From: Shewanella sp. SR44-3 | GTDB lineage: Bacteria > Pseudomonadota > Gammaproteobacteria > Enterobacterales > Shewanellaceae | Direction of reading: 5' to 3' | DNA: 64,000 nt | Assembly (NCBI RefSeq): GCF_014163735.1 | Contig: NZ_JACJDV010000004.1 | Span: 120,919 to 184,918 of the forward strand | Shown here: piece by piece, positions 29,265-38,536 of the stretch | How the letters are laid out: each line of letters begins with the position of its first letter | Numbering within the stretch: position 1 is the first letter of the stretch | Translations under genes and position numbers: made by a program | Notes under the pieces: model-generated | Told to the model about the DNA's origin: nothing | The model's database searches: none | The model's input: only the letters and a program-made list of their open reading frames with translations

Positions 29265-29290
29265 AAAAAGTCTTCTTTTGAAGACTTTTT
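29265..29290 (+). terminator. Terminator after the aromatic permease gene
   Basis: An 11-bp stem (AAAAAGTCTTC / GAAGACTTTTT) with loop TTTT and flanking T run lies 21 bases past the stop. It is strong on the plus strand. Confidence 0.93.
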
Positions 29291-29349
29291 TGCTTTTCTG
29301 GGCTTTTTTGTCTTAACTGTTTGAAGTTGCAATTAATTAAGGGCAGATT

Positions 29350-30135
29350 ATGAAAGTCACACACTATCGTCAGGGTGAGCCTTGTTGGGCAGAGCTTGCT
29401 AGCCATGATTGGCAAGGGGCTAAAGCCTTTTATCAAAAATTATTTGGCTGGAATGGTTTCGATATGCCAATGCCAGAAGGCAACTATACTATGCTGCAAA
29501 TCGACAATGACGATGTGGCTGCTTTATATCAAATGCCCGTAGACATGGTAGAAAATTCGCCGACCCACTGGACTGTGTATTTTGCGGTAGACGACTTGCC
29601 AGCGACGGTTGCAAAGGTGCAACAAGCCGGTGGGCAACTGCTTATTGGTCCCCATGCAGTGGGAGAGGCGGGTAAGATGGCAGTATTTGCTGATCCTGAA
29701 GGTAGCCGCTTTGCTGTTTGGGAAGCGATTAATCATATTGGCATTAAGCGAAGCCAAGAAAACAATGCTCTATGCTGGGTAGAATTGGCGTGTCGCGATA
29801 CTGCTAAAGCGAAAGATTTCTACAGCCAAGCTTTTGGCTGGCAATGCAAATTGGCCAATATGCCCGCCTTTGAATATAACGAATGGTACGTCGATGAGCG
29901 CGCCATAGGTGGCATGATGGCAATGACAGAAGAGTGGGGGGACATGCCTACCCACTGGATGCTCTATTTTGCGGTAGAAGATTGCGATGCTATCGCCGCT
30001 AAAGCTGCAGCTAATGGTGGCAAAATATGTGTACCGCCAACGGATATCGACAATGTCGGCCGTTTTTCAGTGCTCGCCGATCCCCAAGGCGGGGTGTTTT
30101 CTGTGATAACTCTCAAAGATGACGTTTATAAATAA
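29350..30135 (+). CDS. Two-domain VOC (glyoxalase/bleomycin-resistance fold) protein
   Basis: The 261-residue protein has two VOC modules (about residues 8-125 and 138-256) that repeat the pattern PCWAELASHDWQGAKAFYQKLFGW / CWVELACRDTAKAKDFYSQAFGW. Each ends with a GRFSVLADPQG-like strand. Proteins of this kind bind small ligands or metal; some are called CFP-10-like hydroxylase-related or glyoxalase-like. The substrate is unknown. It is a monocistronic gene after a strong terminator. Confidence 0.85.
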   Translation: MKVTHYRQGEPCWAELASHDWQGAKAFYQKLFGWNGFDMPMPEGNYTMLQIDNDDVAALYQMPVDMVENSPTHWTVYFAVDDLPATVAKVQQAGGQLLIGPHAVGEAGKMAVFADPEGSRFAVWEAINHIGIKRSQENNALCWVELACRDTAKAKDFYSQAFGWQCKLANMPAFEYNEWYVDERAIGGMMAMTEEWGDMPTHWMLYFAVEDCDAIAAKAAANGGKICVPPTDIDNVGRFSVLADPQGGVFSVITLKDDVYK

Positions 30136-30177
30136 GGTGTTTATTCGCCATTATTAAGGGGATTATGGAAACCGAGC

Positions 30178-30426
30178 TTAATTACTATTTTTGGATTGAG
30201 CTCGTGAAATTGACCCCTTAATGGCTTGTACTTGTGCATCACAAGCGTCTTTACTCTCACCTTTCATGTCTTCACATCTTTGCGGTGCCTTTTCTTTTTC
30301 AGTCAGCCATGTAACACCATGAATGACTCCACTGAGTACACATTCTGTGGCATCATCACAATGGCTGGGCTGGCTACTGCATCCTGAGGCTAAAGCAAAT
30401 AAACAGGCTAGGGATATCCATTTCAT
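30178..30426 (-). CDS. Small putative lipoprotein
   Basis: The 82-residue protein starts MKWISLACLFALASGCSS, a signal peptide with lipobox LASGC, so the mature protein would be lipid-anchored at Cys16. The rest is short and has two further cysteine pairs (HCDDATEC, RCEDMKGESKDAC) that could form disulfides. Function unknown. The ATG at 30426 is chosen because the signal peptide starts there; an upstream in-frame start adds 12 atypical residues. Confidence 0.75.
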   Translation of the reverse strand: MKWISLACLFALASGCSSQPSHCDDATECVLSGVIHGVTWLTEKEKAPQRCEDMKGESKDACDAQVQAIKGSISRAQSKNSN

Positions 30427-30619
30427 AAATTTCTGTTCCAATATCAAAAAAGACAACTTCACGTACCGGTAGGTACTTAATTTTGTTGAGTATATGCAGC
30501 TTTCTCATTTCTGTCAGGTTAGCATTTAACAGTTTCTTATTCGATGTTTTTATATTTTACCTATCATGTTTATGATACAAACATAATCGCAAAAATCATC
30601 ATAGAAGTACTGGGGCGTT

Positions 30620-31144
30620 ATGATAATTAGATTAGTGACAGCCGATGATGCCGCGGCCCTGCGGGATTTTCATTTAAGCAACAGTGCCCACCTGATGCCG
30701 TGGGAACCACTGCGCCCACCCGAGTTTCATTCTCTTCAGGCGTGGAGTGAGAGATTATTAGCCCGAGAAACCGAGCAAGAGGCGGGATTAGCTTTTTATT
30801 TCATCGGCTTAAATTCAGACGATGGTCAGATTATCGCATGCTGTTCTTTAACCAATATCATCAGAGGCGCCTTTCAAGCCTGTTACATGGGTTATTGTAT
30901 TGCTGAGTCGTACCAAGGCAAAGGCTTGATGAAAATCCTCTGCGCACATGCCATAGAATATGCCTTTAATCAGCTTGGTTTGAATAGAGTGATGGCCAAT
31001 TATATGCCGAGCAATGTTAGATCTGCGTTATTGCTCAGACAGCTAGGTTTTAACGAAGAAGGACGCGCCGTAAAATACCTCAAAATTAATGGCCGCTTTG
31101 AAGATCATATTTTAACTGCCAAGGTTAATCCTTTAACCTGCTAG
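30620..31144 (+). CDS. GNAT-family N-acetyltransferase (RimJ/RimL-like)
   Basis: The 174-residue protein has the GNAT fold pattern: an N-terminal strand MIIRLVTADDAAALRDF, then GYCIAESYQGKGLMKILCAHAIEYAF (acetyl-CoA loop Q-x-x-G-x-G/A) and NVRSALLLRQLGFNEEGRAVKYL. These resemble ribosomal-protein alanine acetyltransferases. The true substrate is not known. Monocistronic. Confidence 0.88.
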   Translation: MIIRLVTADDAAALRDFHLSNSAHLMPWEPLRPPEFHSLQAWSERLLARETEQEAGLAFYFIGLNSDDGQIIACCSLTNIIRGAFQACYMGYCIAESYQGKGLMKILCAHAIEYAFNQLGLNRVMANYMPSNVRSALLLRQLGFNEEGRAVKYLKINGRFEDHILTAKVNPLTC

Positions 31145-31207
31145 GTTAATGAGATTTATTTTATCTTGGTCAATTTACAGCTGGCTACTTATTTGAAAGG
31201 ATACAAA

Positions 31208-31807
31208 ATGAAGCTTTATGGGGATTCTCGTTCTGGTAATTGTTATAAAATTCAGTTGCTTTTGTCATTATTGTCTCGCGATTACACTTGGTGTGAACTT
31301 GATATTCTCAAAGGTGATACTCAAACGCTTGAGTTTGTTAACATGAATCCCAATGGCAAAATCCCTCTGCTGGAATTAGACGACGGACGGTTTTTATCTG
31401 AGTCGAATGCCATTTTAGGCTACCTCGCCGAAGGTTCGGTATTAGTACCACAAGATCTGTATCTTAAGGCCAAAGTCTATGAGTGGATGTTCTTCGAGCA
31501 ATATAGCCACGAGCCTTGCATTGCTGTGGCGAGATTCATTCAGCAATATTTGAATCTGCCTAACGAGCGCACTGAAGAATATCAAGCCTTGCAGCTCAAA
31601 GGCCATAAGGCGCTGGCCATTATGCAGCAGCAGTTAATCCAGTCTGAGTATTTAGTGGGGAATGTGTTTAGCTTGGCCGATATTGCCCTTTACGCTTATA
31701 CCCATGTGGCAGATGAGGGCGGCTTTGACTTAGCACAATACCCGAAAATCCAAGCTTGGTGTCTACGTATTGAGAGTCAAAGCGGATATCGTAAAATGGG
31801 TGTTTAA
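31208..31807 (+). CDS. Glutathione S-transferase family protein
   Basis: The 199-residue protein has an N-terminal thioredoxin-like domain (MKLYGDSRSGNCYKIQLLL) with the glutathione-binding N-P-N-G-K-I-P-L-L and E-S-N-A-I-L segments. A helical C-terminal domain contains FSLADIALYAYTHVADEGGF. The ATG at 31208 is chosen for its AAAGGA site and for beginning at the first beta strand; an upstream GTG would add 14 residues. It conjugates or reduces using glutathione; substrate unknown. Confidence 0.9.
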   Translation: MKLYGDSRSGNCYKIQLLLSLLSRDYTWCELDILKGDTQTLEFVNMNPNGKIPLLELDDGRFLSESNAILGYLAEGSVLVPQDLYLKAKVYEWMFFEQYSHEPCIAVARFIQQYLNLPNERTEEYQALQLKGHKALAIMQQQLIQSEYLVGNVFSLADIALYAYTHVADEGGFDLAQYPKIQAWCLRIESQSGYRKMGV

Positions 31808-32205
31808 TTCAGCTGGCTTTCTTCCTGAGTATGATGATAAAAATAGTATAAATCCCCGATAGTAATGCTAATCACCACCACAGAAAATAATGCAAGGTCT
31901 CCCCAGATATAAAAGGAAGTCGACATAAAGAAAGGCAAAAAACAGAACACAGAAGTTATGCTATTTGTTACAGGCGAGAAAAACCTATCTAGGCACGAAT
32001 CAAGTTTCATTCCCAAAATTTTATGCATCATATAAATATCGATAAAGACATATATACAGATGAAAAATGCTCCAGCATAAAAATTATCTGCATTTGGCAT
32101 TTCATACCCTTTATAGATATCAAAGAGCAAACCAATCATTAACGATACTGTGATAAAAAATGCTGCTCTCTTGTTTAAGATTTTTTCCTGAAATAAATTC
32201 GACAT
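31804..32205 (-). CDS. Hypothetical membrane protein
   Basis: The 133-residue protein has about four hydrophobic segments (residues 17-31, 44-62, 82-97, 103-119) and little else that can be recognised. The ATG at 32205 has GGGA upstream; an in-frame start at 32235 adds ten residues. It is convergent with the GST gene, sharing four bases. No family was recognised and its low-GC look compared with neighbours may mean acquisition. Confidence 0.65.
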   Translation of the reverse strand: MSNLFQEKILNKRAAFFITVSLMIGLLFDIYKGYEMPNADNFYAGAFFICIYVFIDIYMMHKILGMKLDSCLDRFFSPVTNSITSVFCFLPFFMSTSFYIWGDLALFSVVVISITIGDLYYFYHHTQEESQLN

Positions 32206-32346
32206 GGTGAGTCCCTGTTCCCAGATGCATACCAAGATAGACTCGATATTGAGTCATTAGTTTTGCTATTCGCTTGTTAAGCTAACTTGATGTTTTAGCT
32301 ATAATATTACGTATCGTACTCATAAGTAAAACGCAGTGCATGAAAA

Positions 32347-32371
32347 AGCCAGTTGGCAGTACCAACTGGCT
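32347..32371 (-). terminator. Terminator after cusA
   Basis: A 10-bp perfect stem (AGCCAGTTGG / CCAACTGGCT) with loop CAGTA is followed by TTTT on the minus strand. It lies 18 bases past the cusA stop. Confidence 0.93.
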
Positions 32372-32388
32372 TAATAAAAATCACTAAC

Positions 32389-35300
32389 TTATTTACCCAA
32401 TTTTCTGCCATAGATAAGCAGGTAGATGGCCGGGATAACAAACAGAGATAGTAACGGTGCAGTCACCATACCGCCCACCATAGGGGCGGCGATTTTTTGC
32501 ATCACTTCATTGCCCGTACCACTGCCCCACATGATAGGCAATAAACCAAAGAAGATGGTGGCGACCGTCATGGCTTTAGGGCGAATGCGCATCACGGCGC
32601 CTTCAATTAACGCTTGGCGTAAATCCTCTTGATTGCGCATTAAGCCCTTGTCTTTATGGGCCTTGATGCTGTTGTTTAAGTAGACCTGCATCACTACCCC
32701 AAATTCGGCGGCAACCCCAGCTAGGGCTATCATGCCCACAGACACTGCCACAGACAGGTTGTAGTCGAGTAGAAACAACAGCCAAGCGCTGCCCACTAAG
32801 GCAAACGGCAGGCTGAGCATAATCACCGACGCCTGCACTAGGGAGTTAAAAGTGAGCATAAGCAAGATGAAAATCACTGCGACCATCACAGGGATCACCA
32901 GCTGCATCTTAGCTTCCACTCTTTGCATGTACTCGTATTGTCCGGCAAAGCTGTAGCTATAACGTGGCGGTAACTTCACTTGGTCATTCAGGGCACTCTT
33001 GGCCTGCTTGATGTAATCGCCGACTGAAATATCTTTTAAATCGACAAATACCCAAGAGATTAATCTGCCATTTTCGCTGGCAAGCATTGGCGGGCCATCG
33101 GTGATTTTTAAGCTAGCAAGATTACTTAACGGAATGTATTTACCGGTTTTTGTCAGTACAGGTAAATCTTTAAGCTTTTCTATGTTGTCTCTTAGCTCCC
33201 TTGGGTAGCGAATATTAATCGGGTAACGCTCTTGTCCTTGAATGGATTCGCCGACTTTCGTGCCGCCAATGGCAATTTGCACCACATCTTGAATGTCTTT
33301 CAGAGTCATGCCATAGCGGGCAGCCATCTTAAGATCCGGGGTGATATCAATATAGCGGCCGCCGCTGGTGCGCTGGGCAAATGCTGACTGTGTACCGGGA
33401 AGCTTGCTGACTATGGCTTCAATTTGAGTGCCTATGGCTTCAAGTTCAGCCACGTTCGCCCCCGAAATTTTAATCCCCACAGGGGTGCGAACGCCGGTGG
33501 ATAACATGTCGATGCGCGTCTTAATGGGCTGCACCCAAGCATTGGTCATTCCAGGAATTTTAACTGTCTGCTGCAATTCACTGATGATGCCCTCAAGGGT
33601 CATGCCGTCACGCCATTCTTCCTTGGGGCGCAGCATAATAGTGGTTTCCAGCATGGTTAAGGGGGCTGGATCTGTCGCTGTAACCGCGCGGCCCACTTTG
33701 CCAAAGACTCGTTTCACCTCGGGCACTGTTTTTATCAAACGGTCAGTTTGCTGCAAAATTTCAGCAGCCTTGCCCGGGCTCACGCTGGGCAGGGTGGTGG
33801 GCATGTAGAGTAAGTCGCCTTCTTCTAATGCAGGCATAAATTCAGAACCTAGCTGGCTCATGGGGAAGTAGGCACTGCCCAAAGCCAGTAGCGCGGCTAC
33901 CAAGGTTATCTTAGGATGGCGCAGCACTAAGTTCAGGCTAGGCTGGTAGAGGGCGATAAGCAGTCGGCTTAACGGATTTTTGCGTTCATCGGGAATATTG
34001 CCGCGAACGAAATAACCCATCAACACAGGGATAAGGGTAATCGCAAGTAAAGCCGAGGCTGCCATAGCAAATGACTTAGCAAATGCTAAAGGATGGAACA
34101 AGCGGCCTTCTTGCGCCTCTAGTGCAAACACAGGAATAAAGCTTAATGTAATGATAAGTAAGCTAAAAAATAGTGCTGGTCCCACCTCGACCGCAGACTC
34201 TTTAATCAACTGCCAATGGGCTTCACCTTCGGGTGGTTTGCCGTGTTGCTCGCGGTAGTGCTCCAAGTGTTTATGGGCATTTTCCACCATCACAATGGCG
34301 GCATCTACCACAGCGCCGATGGCAATAGCGATACCGCCTAGGCTCATGATATTGGCGTTAACCCCCATCATTTTCATGCCAATAAAGCTTATCAAGATTG
34401 ATAGTGGCAAAGAAATAAACGCCACTAACGTAGAGCGAGCATGAAGCAAGAAGATGAGGCAGACAAAACCCACCACTAGCATCTCTTCAATCACCTTATT
34501 TTTCAGGTTATCGACTGAGTTAAGGATAAGTTGCGAGCGATCGTAAGTGACCACTAACTCTATGCCTTCAGGTAAGCCGCTCGCGACTTGGGCAAGTTTG
34601 GCTTTTACATTGTCTATGGTGGCAAGAGCATTGCCGCCGTAGCGCATCACCACTATGCCGCCAACCACTTCCCCTTGACCATCAAGCTCTGCGATGCCGC
34701 GCCTTGCCGCAGGTCCCGTGCGTAGCTGGGCCACATCTTTCATCAACACAGGCGTGCCGGCTTCGGATAAAATCCCTAAAGGAATTTCGGCAAAATCTTC
34801 AATGGTTTGCCTGTAGCCTGAAGAAGTTATCATGTATTCGGCTTCGGCCATTTCGATGACTGAGCCGCCGACCGAGCTATTTGAATCCCTTAAGGCGTTT
34901 TGTATGCTGGATAAGTCAATTTGGTACAGTGCCAGCTTATGGGGGTCGATAACCACTTGGTAAGCTTGCTCCATGCCGCCTATGGTCGCCACTTCAGACA
35001 CGCCTTCAACGCTTTGTAATTCAAGCTTTAAAAACCAGTCTTGCAGTGATCTCAGCTGGGCTAAATCATGGGTGCCTTTGCGATCAACCAAAGCATATTG
35101 AAACACCCAGCCGACCCCAGAGGCATCTGGGCCAAGAGAAGGCACAACCCCAGGTGGTAGCTGACCTTGAGTTTGAGATAAATATTCTAATACCCGTGAG
35201 CGCGCCCAATAAATGTCTGTGCCATCTTCAAAAATGATATAAACGAAGGAATCGCCGAACATGGAAAAGCCTCGCACCGTCTTAGCTCCTGGTACCGCTA

Positions 35301-35520
35301 ACATGGCGGTCGACAGAGGATAAGTGATTTGATCTTCCACTAATTGCGGCGCTTGCCCTGGATAGGAGGTTTTGACTATCACTTGCACATCAGATAAATC
35401 TGGCAAAGCATCCAAAGGTAAGGTGCGCATGGCTTGATAGCCGAGCAAGGCTACGATTAAAGTCAGTAACAACACCATGGCGCGGTGATTAATGGCAGCG
35501 CTGATAATTTTAGCTAACAT
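32389..35520 (-). CDS. cusA: CusA/CzcA-family heavy-metal RND efflux pump
   Basis: The 1043-residue protein is an RND trimeric inner-membrane pump of the heavy-metal (HME) class. It has the N-terminal transmembrane helix, DALPDLSDVQVIV after it, the proton-relay helix GAVVDAAIVMVENAHKHLE and a second periplasmic domain. The copper/silver subtype is suggested by the YHS-type metal domain on its partner, but zinc/cobalt-type pumps share these features. It is last in the minus-strand operon 37026-cusB-cusA, and no outer-membrane CusC gene accompanies it. Confidence 0.93.
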   Translation of the reverse strand: MLAKIISAAINHRAMVLLLTLIVALLGYQAMRTLPLDALPDLSDVQVIVKTSYPGQAPQLVEDQITYPLSTAMLAVPGAKTVRGFSMFGDSFVYIIFEDGTDIYWARSRVLEYLSQTQGQLPPGVVPSLGPDASGVGWVFQYALVDRKGTHDLAQLRSLQDWFLKLELQSVEGVSEVATIGGMEQAYQVVIDPHKLALYQIDLSSIQNALRDSNSSVGGSVIEMAEAEYMITSSGYRQTIEDFAEIPLGILSEAGTPVLMKDVAQLRTGPAARRGIAELDGQGEVVGGIVVMRYGGNALATIDNVKAKLAQVASGLPEGIELVVTYDRSQLILNSVDNLKNKVIEEMLVVGFVCLIFLLHARSTLVAFISLPLSILISFIGMKMMGVNANIMSLGGIAIAIGAVVDAAIVMVENAHKHLEHYREQHGKPPEGEAHWQLIKESAVEVGPALFFSLLIITLSFIPVFALEAQEGRLFHPLAFAKSFAMAASALLAITLIPVLMGYFVRGNIPDERKNPLSRLLIALYQPSLNLVLRHPKITLVAALLALGSAYFPMSQLGSEFMPALEEGDLLYMPTTLPSVSPGKAAEILQQTDRLIKTVPEVKRVFGKVGRAVTATDPAPLTMLETTIMLRPKEEWRDGMTLEGIISELQQTVKIPGMTNAWVQPIKTRIDMLSTGVRTPVGIKISGANVAELEAIGTQIEAIVSKLPGTQSAFAQRTSGGRYIDITPDLKMAARYGMTLKDIQDVVQIAIGGTKVGESIQGQERYPINIRYPRELRDNIEKLKDLPVLTKTGKYIPLSNLASLKITDGPPMLASENGRLISWVFVDLKDISVGDYIKQAKSALNDQVKLPPRYSYSFAGQYEYMQRVEAKMQLVIPVMVAVIFILLMLTFNSLVQASVIMLSLPFALVGSAWLLFLLDYNLSVAVSVGMIALAGVAAEFGVVMQVYLNNSIKAHKDKGLMRNQEDLRQALIEGAVMRIRPKAMTVATIFFGLLPIMWGSGTGNEVMQKIAAPMVGGMVTAPLLSLFVIPAIYLLIYGRKLGK

Positions 35521-35531
35521 AATAGCGCTCC

Positions 35532-36902
35532 TTAGCGGCCGTGACCGGCATGGGGGTCTGGCTGAACATCTGGTTGTGCCCCTGCTGGTGTATTGCCGCT
35601 TAAGCGCTGCAAGCTGCCCTGAATACTGGCTTCAGAATCCAATAGGAATTGCCCTGACACCACCACATGATCCCCTTCCTTAAGGCCTTCGATAATCTCA
35701 GCTTGCCCTTGAGATAAGATCCCCACTTTTACCGTGATAGAGCTAAAACCAGTGGCTTCACGTTGTACAACAACACGATTTTCACGGCCAGTTAAGATCA
35801 AGGCTTCGGTGGGGATAGTGATGACATTGTGCTTTGGACCGCCAAACAGAGAGACATCCACTAAAGTGCCGGGTCGTAGCAATTCATTGGGGTTATTAAG
35901 CTTTAATCTGACGCGCATGGCACGAGTGACAGTATCAAGTTCGGGGTAGATGTAATCTATGCTTGTTGGCAAATCGAACAGGCCTTGAGCCGCCGCAGTG
36001 ACCTCGGCGCCACGACCGACATCGAGCCAGCTTTGTTCATTTTCAAACACATCGGCAATCACCCATACCGTGGCGATATCGACCAATTCAACCAAGGTGC
36101 TACCGGGTTGTATATACATGCCTTCACGTAAAGCCAGCTGGCTTACAATGCCATCCTGTGGCGCATAAAAGGGCATCTTATAGATGGTATTACCACTGGT
36201 TTCCAGTTGAGTAATCAAATGATCGGCAACCCCGAGTAAGGCTAAGCGCTGGCGGGCTTTTTGCTTTAATATAGCGCCGCGTTTTTTATCTTGCTTAAAA
36301 TAGTCCAGCGCTTGCATATAATCATCTTGTGCATTGATAAGCTCTGGTGAATACAGCTCATACATCAGCTGGCCTTTGGCAACTTTTTGGCCCATGTTGT
36401 GCACTTTTACTGTTTCAACCCAGCCGGTGATGCGGGTGTGCATATGGCTGATGGCATCTTGATTGTATTCCACCGTGCCTATGGTTTTAACAAAGCGATA
36501 TAAACTGCCTTTTTTTACCATTTGTGAGCGCATTCCAAGGGCTTGCTGCATGCCGCCCGAAACGCCAACCACGATTTCCTCTGCTGCAGCGCCCAAGGTG
36601 ACTTGCTCTAAGTTCATACCACAAATAGGGCAAGTTGCGGGAGTTTCTGAAATAACATGGGGGTGCATGGGGCAGACATATTTGACCTTGCCCATATTCT
36701 GAGACGATTTATCCGCAGTAGCAGTCAATGGCGCTGGACGGGCATTAAATAACTTGTCGCCATTCTCTATTTGTCCATGCTCATGCTGTAGGTGTTCGCC
36801 TTGAGGCTCGGCGGCGGCACTGGTCTGAAGGACAAAGGTTTGCAGCAAAAGTGGCAATAATAGCAAGGTGCTACTTAGGCTTAAGGAGTGGGTGTTTTTC
36901 AT
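35532..36902 (-). CDS. cusB: CusB-family efflux periplasmic adaptor with metal-binding domain
   Basis: The 456-residue protein links the RND pump to an outer-membrane channel. It has a signal peptide (about residues 1-30) and a histidine-rich linker. A heavy-metal-binding domain follows (YVCPMHPHV and CPICGMNL, with C77, C91 and C94), then the lipoyl, beta-barrel and membrane-proximal domains. The C-terminal tail DVQPDPHAGHGR is also histidine-rich. The metal domain at the N-terminus is usual for copper/silver adaptors in Shewanella-type genomes. It precedes cusA by 11 bases. Confidence 0.92.
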   Translation of the reverse strand: MKNTHSLSLSSTLLLLPLLLQTFVLQTSAAAEPQGEHLQHEHGQIENGDKLFNARPAPLTATADKSSQNMGKVKYVCPMHPHVISETPATCPICGMNLEQVTLGAAAEEIVVGVSGGMQQALGMRSQMVKKGSLYRFVKTIGTVEYNQDAISHMHTRITGWVETVKVHNMGQKVAKGQLMYELYSPELINAQDDYMQALDYFKQDKKRGAILKQKARQRLALLGVADHLITQLETSGNTIYKMPFYAPQDGIVSQLALREGMYIQPGSTLVELVDIATVWVIADVFENEQSWLDVGRGAEVTAAAQGLFDLPTSIDYIYPELDTVTRAMRVRLKLNNPNELLRPGTLVDVSLFGGPKHNVITIPTEALILTGRENRVVVQREATGFSSITVKVGILSQGQAEIIEGLKEGDHVVVSGQFLLDSEASIQGSLQRLSGNTPAGAQPDVQPDPHAGHGR

Positions 36903-37025
36903 AGAAACCTCGACATTGATGTCGTTATAACAAAATACTGTAGCGGTTTTCTAACTGCGCAATCAGGCAGTAGAAGAGGCTACTAACTAGCGTGCCAATG
37001 TTTAATTGGCGTCAGTCATGGTTTG

Positions 37026-37430
37026 TTAAATTATCGGCGGTCTAAAGGCTGGAGCAGGTGCTTGAGAGGTAAAGTCGTGACGCACGAAGCCTAAGCTGGT
37101 TTGCGGCGCAATTTTAGGCACCTTGATATTTGTCGTAAACAGGGTCGCTGCCATGGCAAGACTGAGGCAATGATTGCAATCTAGGTTACATTTATGGGGG
37201 CCATCGCAGCAACTAGGGGGCGAGGGCTCACTCATGTTCAGCGCTGAATCGTGGCATTTCATCTCAGCCTGCATCAGCATAGGAGCAGAGCTCTGTGAAC
37301 TATCCATAGCGACTGACATATTTTCAGCTTGGGTCGGCATTATACTGTAGCCATTAGCCATCACACCTTGCCCAAGGAGGGACAATAAGGTGAATAAGAT
37401 GAATACATGGCGGAGCAGATTAAGCTTCAT
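37026..37430 (-). CDS. Secreted Cys/Met/His-rich protein of the cus operon
   Basis: The 134-residue protein has an N-terminal signal peptide (about residues 1-26, ending QGVMA). The mature part is rich in methionine (MPTQAENMSVAMD, MLMQAEMKCHD) and has a cysteine cluster C-C-D-G-P-H-K-C-N-L-D-C-N-H-C (about residues 73-87). These are soft-metal ligands, so a periplasmic copper/silver-binding role is a fair inference. It leads the operon 124 bases before cusB. No known family name is assigned. The ATG at 37430 has GGAAG before it. Confidence 0.78.
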   Translation of the reverse strand: MKLNLLRHVFILFTLLSLLGQGVMANGYSIMPTQAENMSVAMDSSQSSAPMLMQAEMKCHDSALNMSEPSPPSCCDGPHKCNLDCNHCLSLAMAATLFTTNIKVPKIAPQTSLGFVRHDFTSQAPAPAFRPPII

Positions 37431-37848
37431 AAGCTTCCATAGCAAAGGATTCTAAGTTGGATATCATAGCGCAATGTTTGTGGTCTTGAGTCTATCACAA
37501 GTCTAGCCCGTTAATAGACCGAGTATGGAGGAAATTAATTTCTGCTACTTCAGTTTATCTTTGCCCCGTGAGTTTATTGCCCCGCGGGGTTAGATTCAGT
37601 GTAACTGTGGCTATTCGAATATCGACCCAATAAGTCGATCTAGGTCGCATTCTGAATAAAAAAATCGATTTATTCCCTTAACAATCAGTATTTATTATCA
37701 ATATTCTCCCTAAAACCTCATACACTGATTGTATAAAAATAAAGCATAATAATGAGTGTGGTTTGGCCGCAGCGATCATGGATAGATTTATGGTGAGTGT
37801 CCATTGTCTTAGTTGGCTAACGGGTGACGAGCAGCAGGGAGGTGTGTA
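37431..37848. other. Divergent region between the cus operon and cymA
   Basis: These 418 bases should hold the promoters of both transcripts. Visible elements are an inverted repeat ATCGAC-N7-GTCGAT at 37621-37639 and a CCCCGCGGGG palindrome at 37580-37589. Either could be an operator; the regulators are unknown. No CRP consensus with correct spacing was found by eye, although CRP control of cymA has been described in Shewanella. Confidence 0.5.
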
Positions 37849-38412
37849 ATGAGTTGGAGAAAAATAACTAAACCTAGTAGTCAATATTCGGTATTACTCT
37901 TGTTAGTGGTGGGCATCATCGTTGGTGTTGTCGGTTATTTTACCGTGCAACAGACGCTGCACATTACCAGTAGTGATGCGTTTTGCATGACCTGTCACAG
38001 CAATCACTCCTTAAAAGAGGAAGTGCTGGCTTCGAGCCATGGTGGCAGTAAAAGTGGGGTGGTGGTGGAGTGTCAGCAGTGCCATTTACCTCAAGAGCCA
38101 TTGAACTACTTAATTAAGAAAATAATTGTCTCTAAAGACGTGATTGGCTTTTTGACCATAGAGAATTTTAATACTCAAGCATGGCTCGAAGAGAACCGCA
38201 AAGCTCAAGCGGATATTGCGCGGGATTACCTTCGCTCAATCGATTCATCCACTTGCCAAAACTGCCATAAACGCATTTATGAAGATCAGCCTGAAGCCAT
38301 GAATAATATGGCGGTGCGCATGCATCATAAAAACAGTAAGAAGGTGCCACCAGAAAGACAAACCTGTATCGATTGTCATAAGGGCATAGTTCACCCATAT
38401 CCAGAGACTTAA
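37849..38412 (+). CDS. cymA: Tetraheme c-type quinol dehydrogenase CymA (NapC/NirT family)
   Basis: The 187-residue protein has one N-terminal transmembrane helix (about 13-33). Four CxxCH heme sites follow, at 46-50 (CMTCH), 75-79 (CQQCH), 136-140 (CQNCH) and 173-177 (CIDCH). This is the pattern and length of Shewanella CymA, which oxidises menaquinol and passes electrons to periplasmic reductases for fumarate, nitrate, metals and others. The context, next to rsmD-ftsYEX-rpoH, matches my memory of the cymA locus in S. oneidensis. A NrfH-type homologue is the alternative, but no nrfA is present. Confidence 0.92.
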   Translation: MSWRKITKPSSQYSVLLLLVVGIIVGVVGYFTVQQTLHITSSDAFCMTCHSNHSLKEEVLASSHGGSKSGVVVECQQCHLPQEPLNYLIKKIIVSKDVIGFLTIENFNTQAWLEENRKAQADIARDYLRSIDSSTCQNCHKRIYEDQPEAMNNMAVRMHHKNSKKVPPERQTCIDCHKGIVHPYPET

Positions 38413-38497
38413 GCTCGCGGCGGGTATAAATATCGGGGTTGCTTTTGCTGTAGCTTTTAAGCGGGTATAAGTCAGAGGCTGGAGAGGCATCAATATC

Positions 38498-38527
38498 AAC
38501 ACTTACCTTAGCGCTAAGGTAAGTGTT
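38498..38527 (+). terminator. Strong terminator after cymA
   Basis: A perfect 30-base palindrome (two 15-base arms, AACACTTACCTTAGC and its complement) is followed by a T run on the plus strand. It lies between the convergent ends of cymA and rsmD. Confidence 0.95.
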
Positions 38528-38536
38528 TTTTTATGG

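Noticed and set aside
37446..37848. CRP site upstream of cymA
   Set aside because: A TGTG...TCACA pair at about 37470-37500 has an 11-base spacer instead of six, so it does not fit the CRP consensus.
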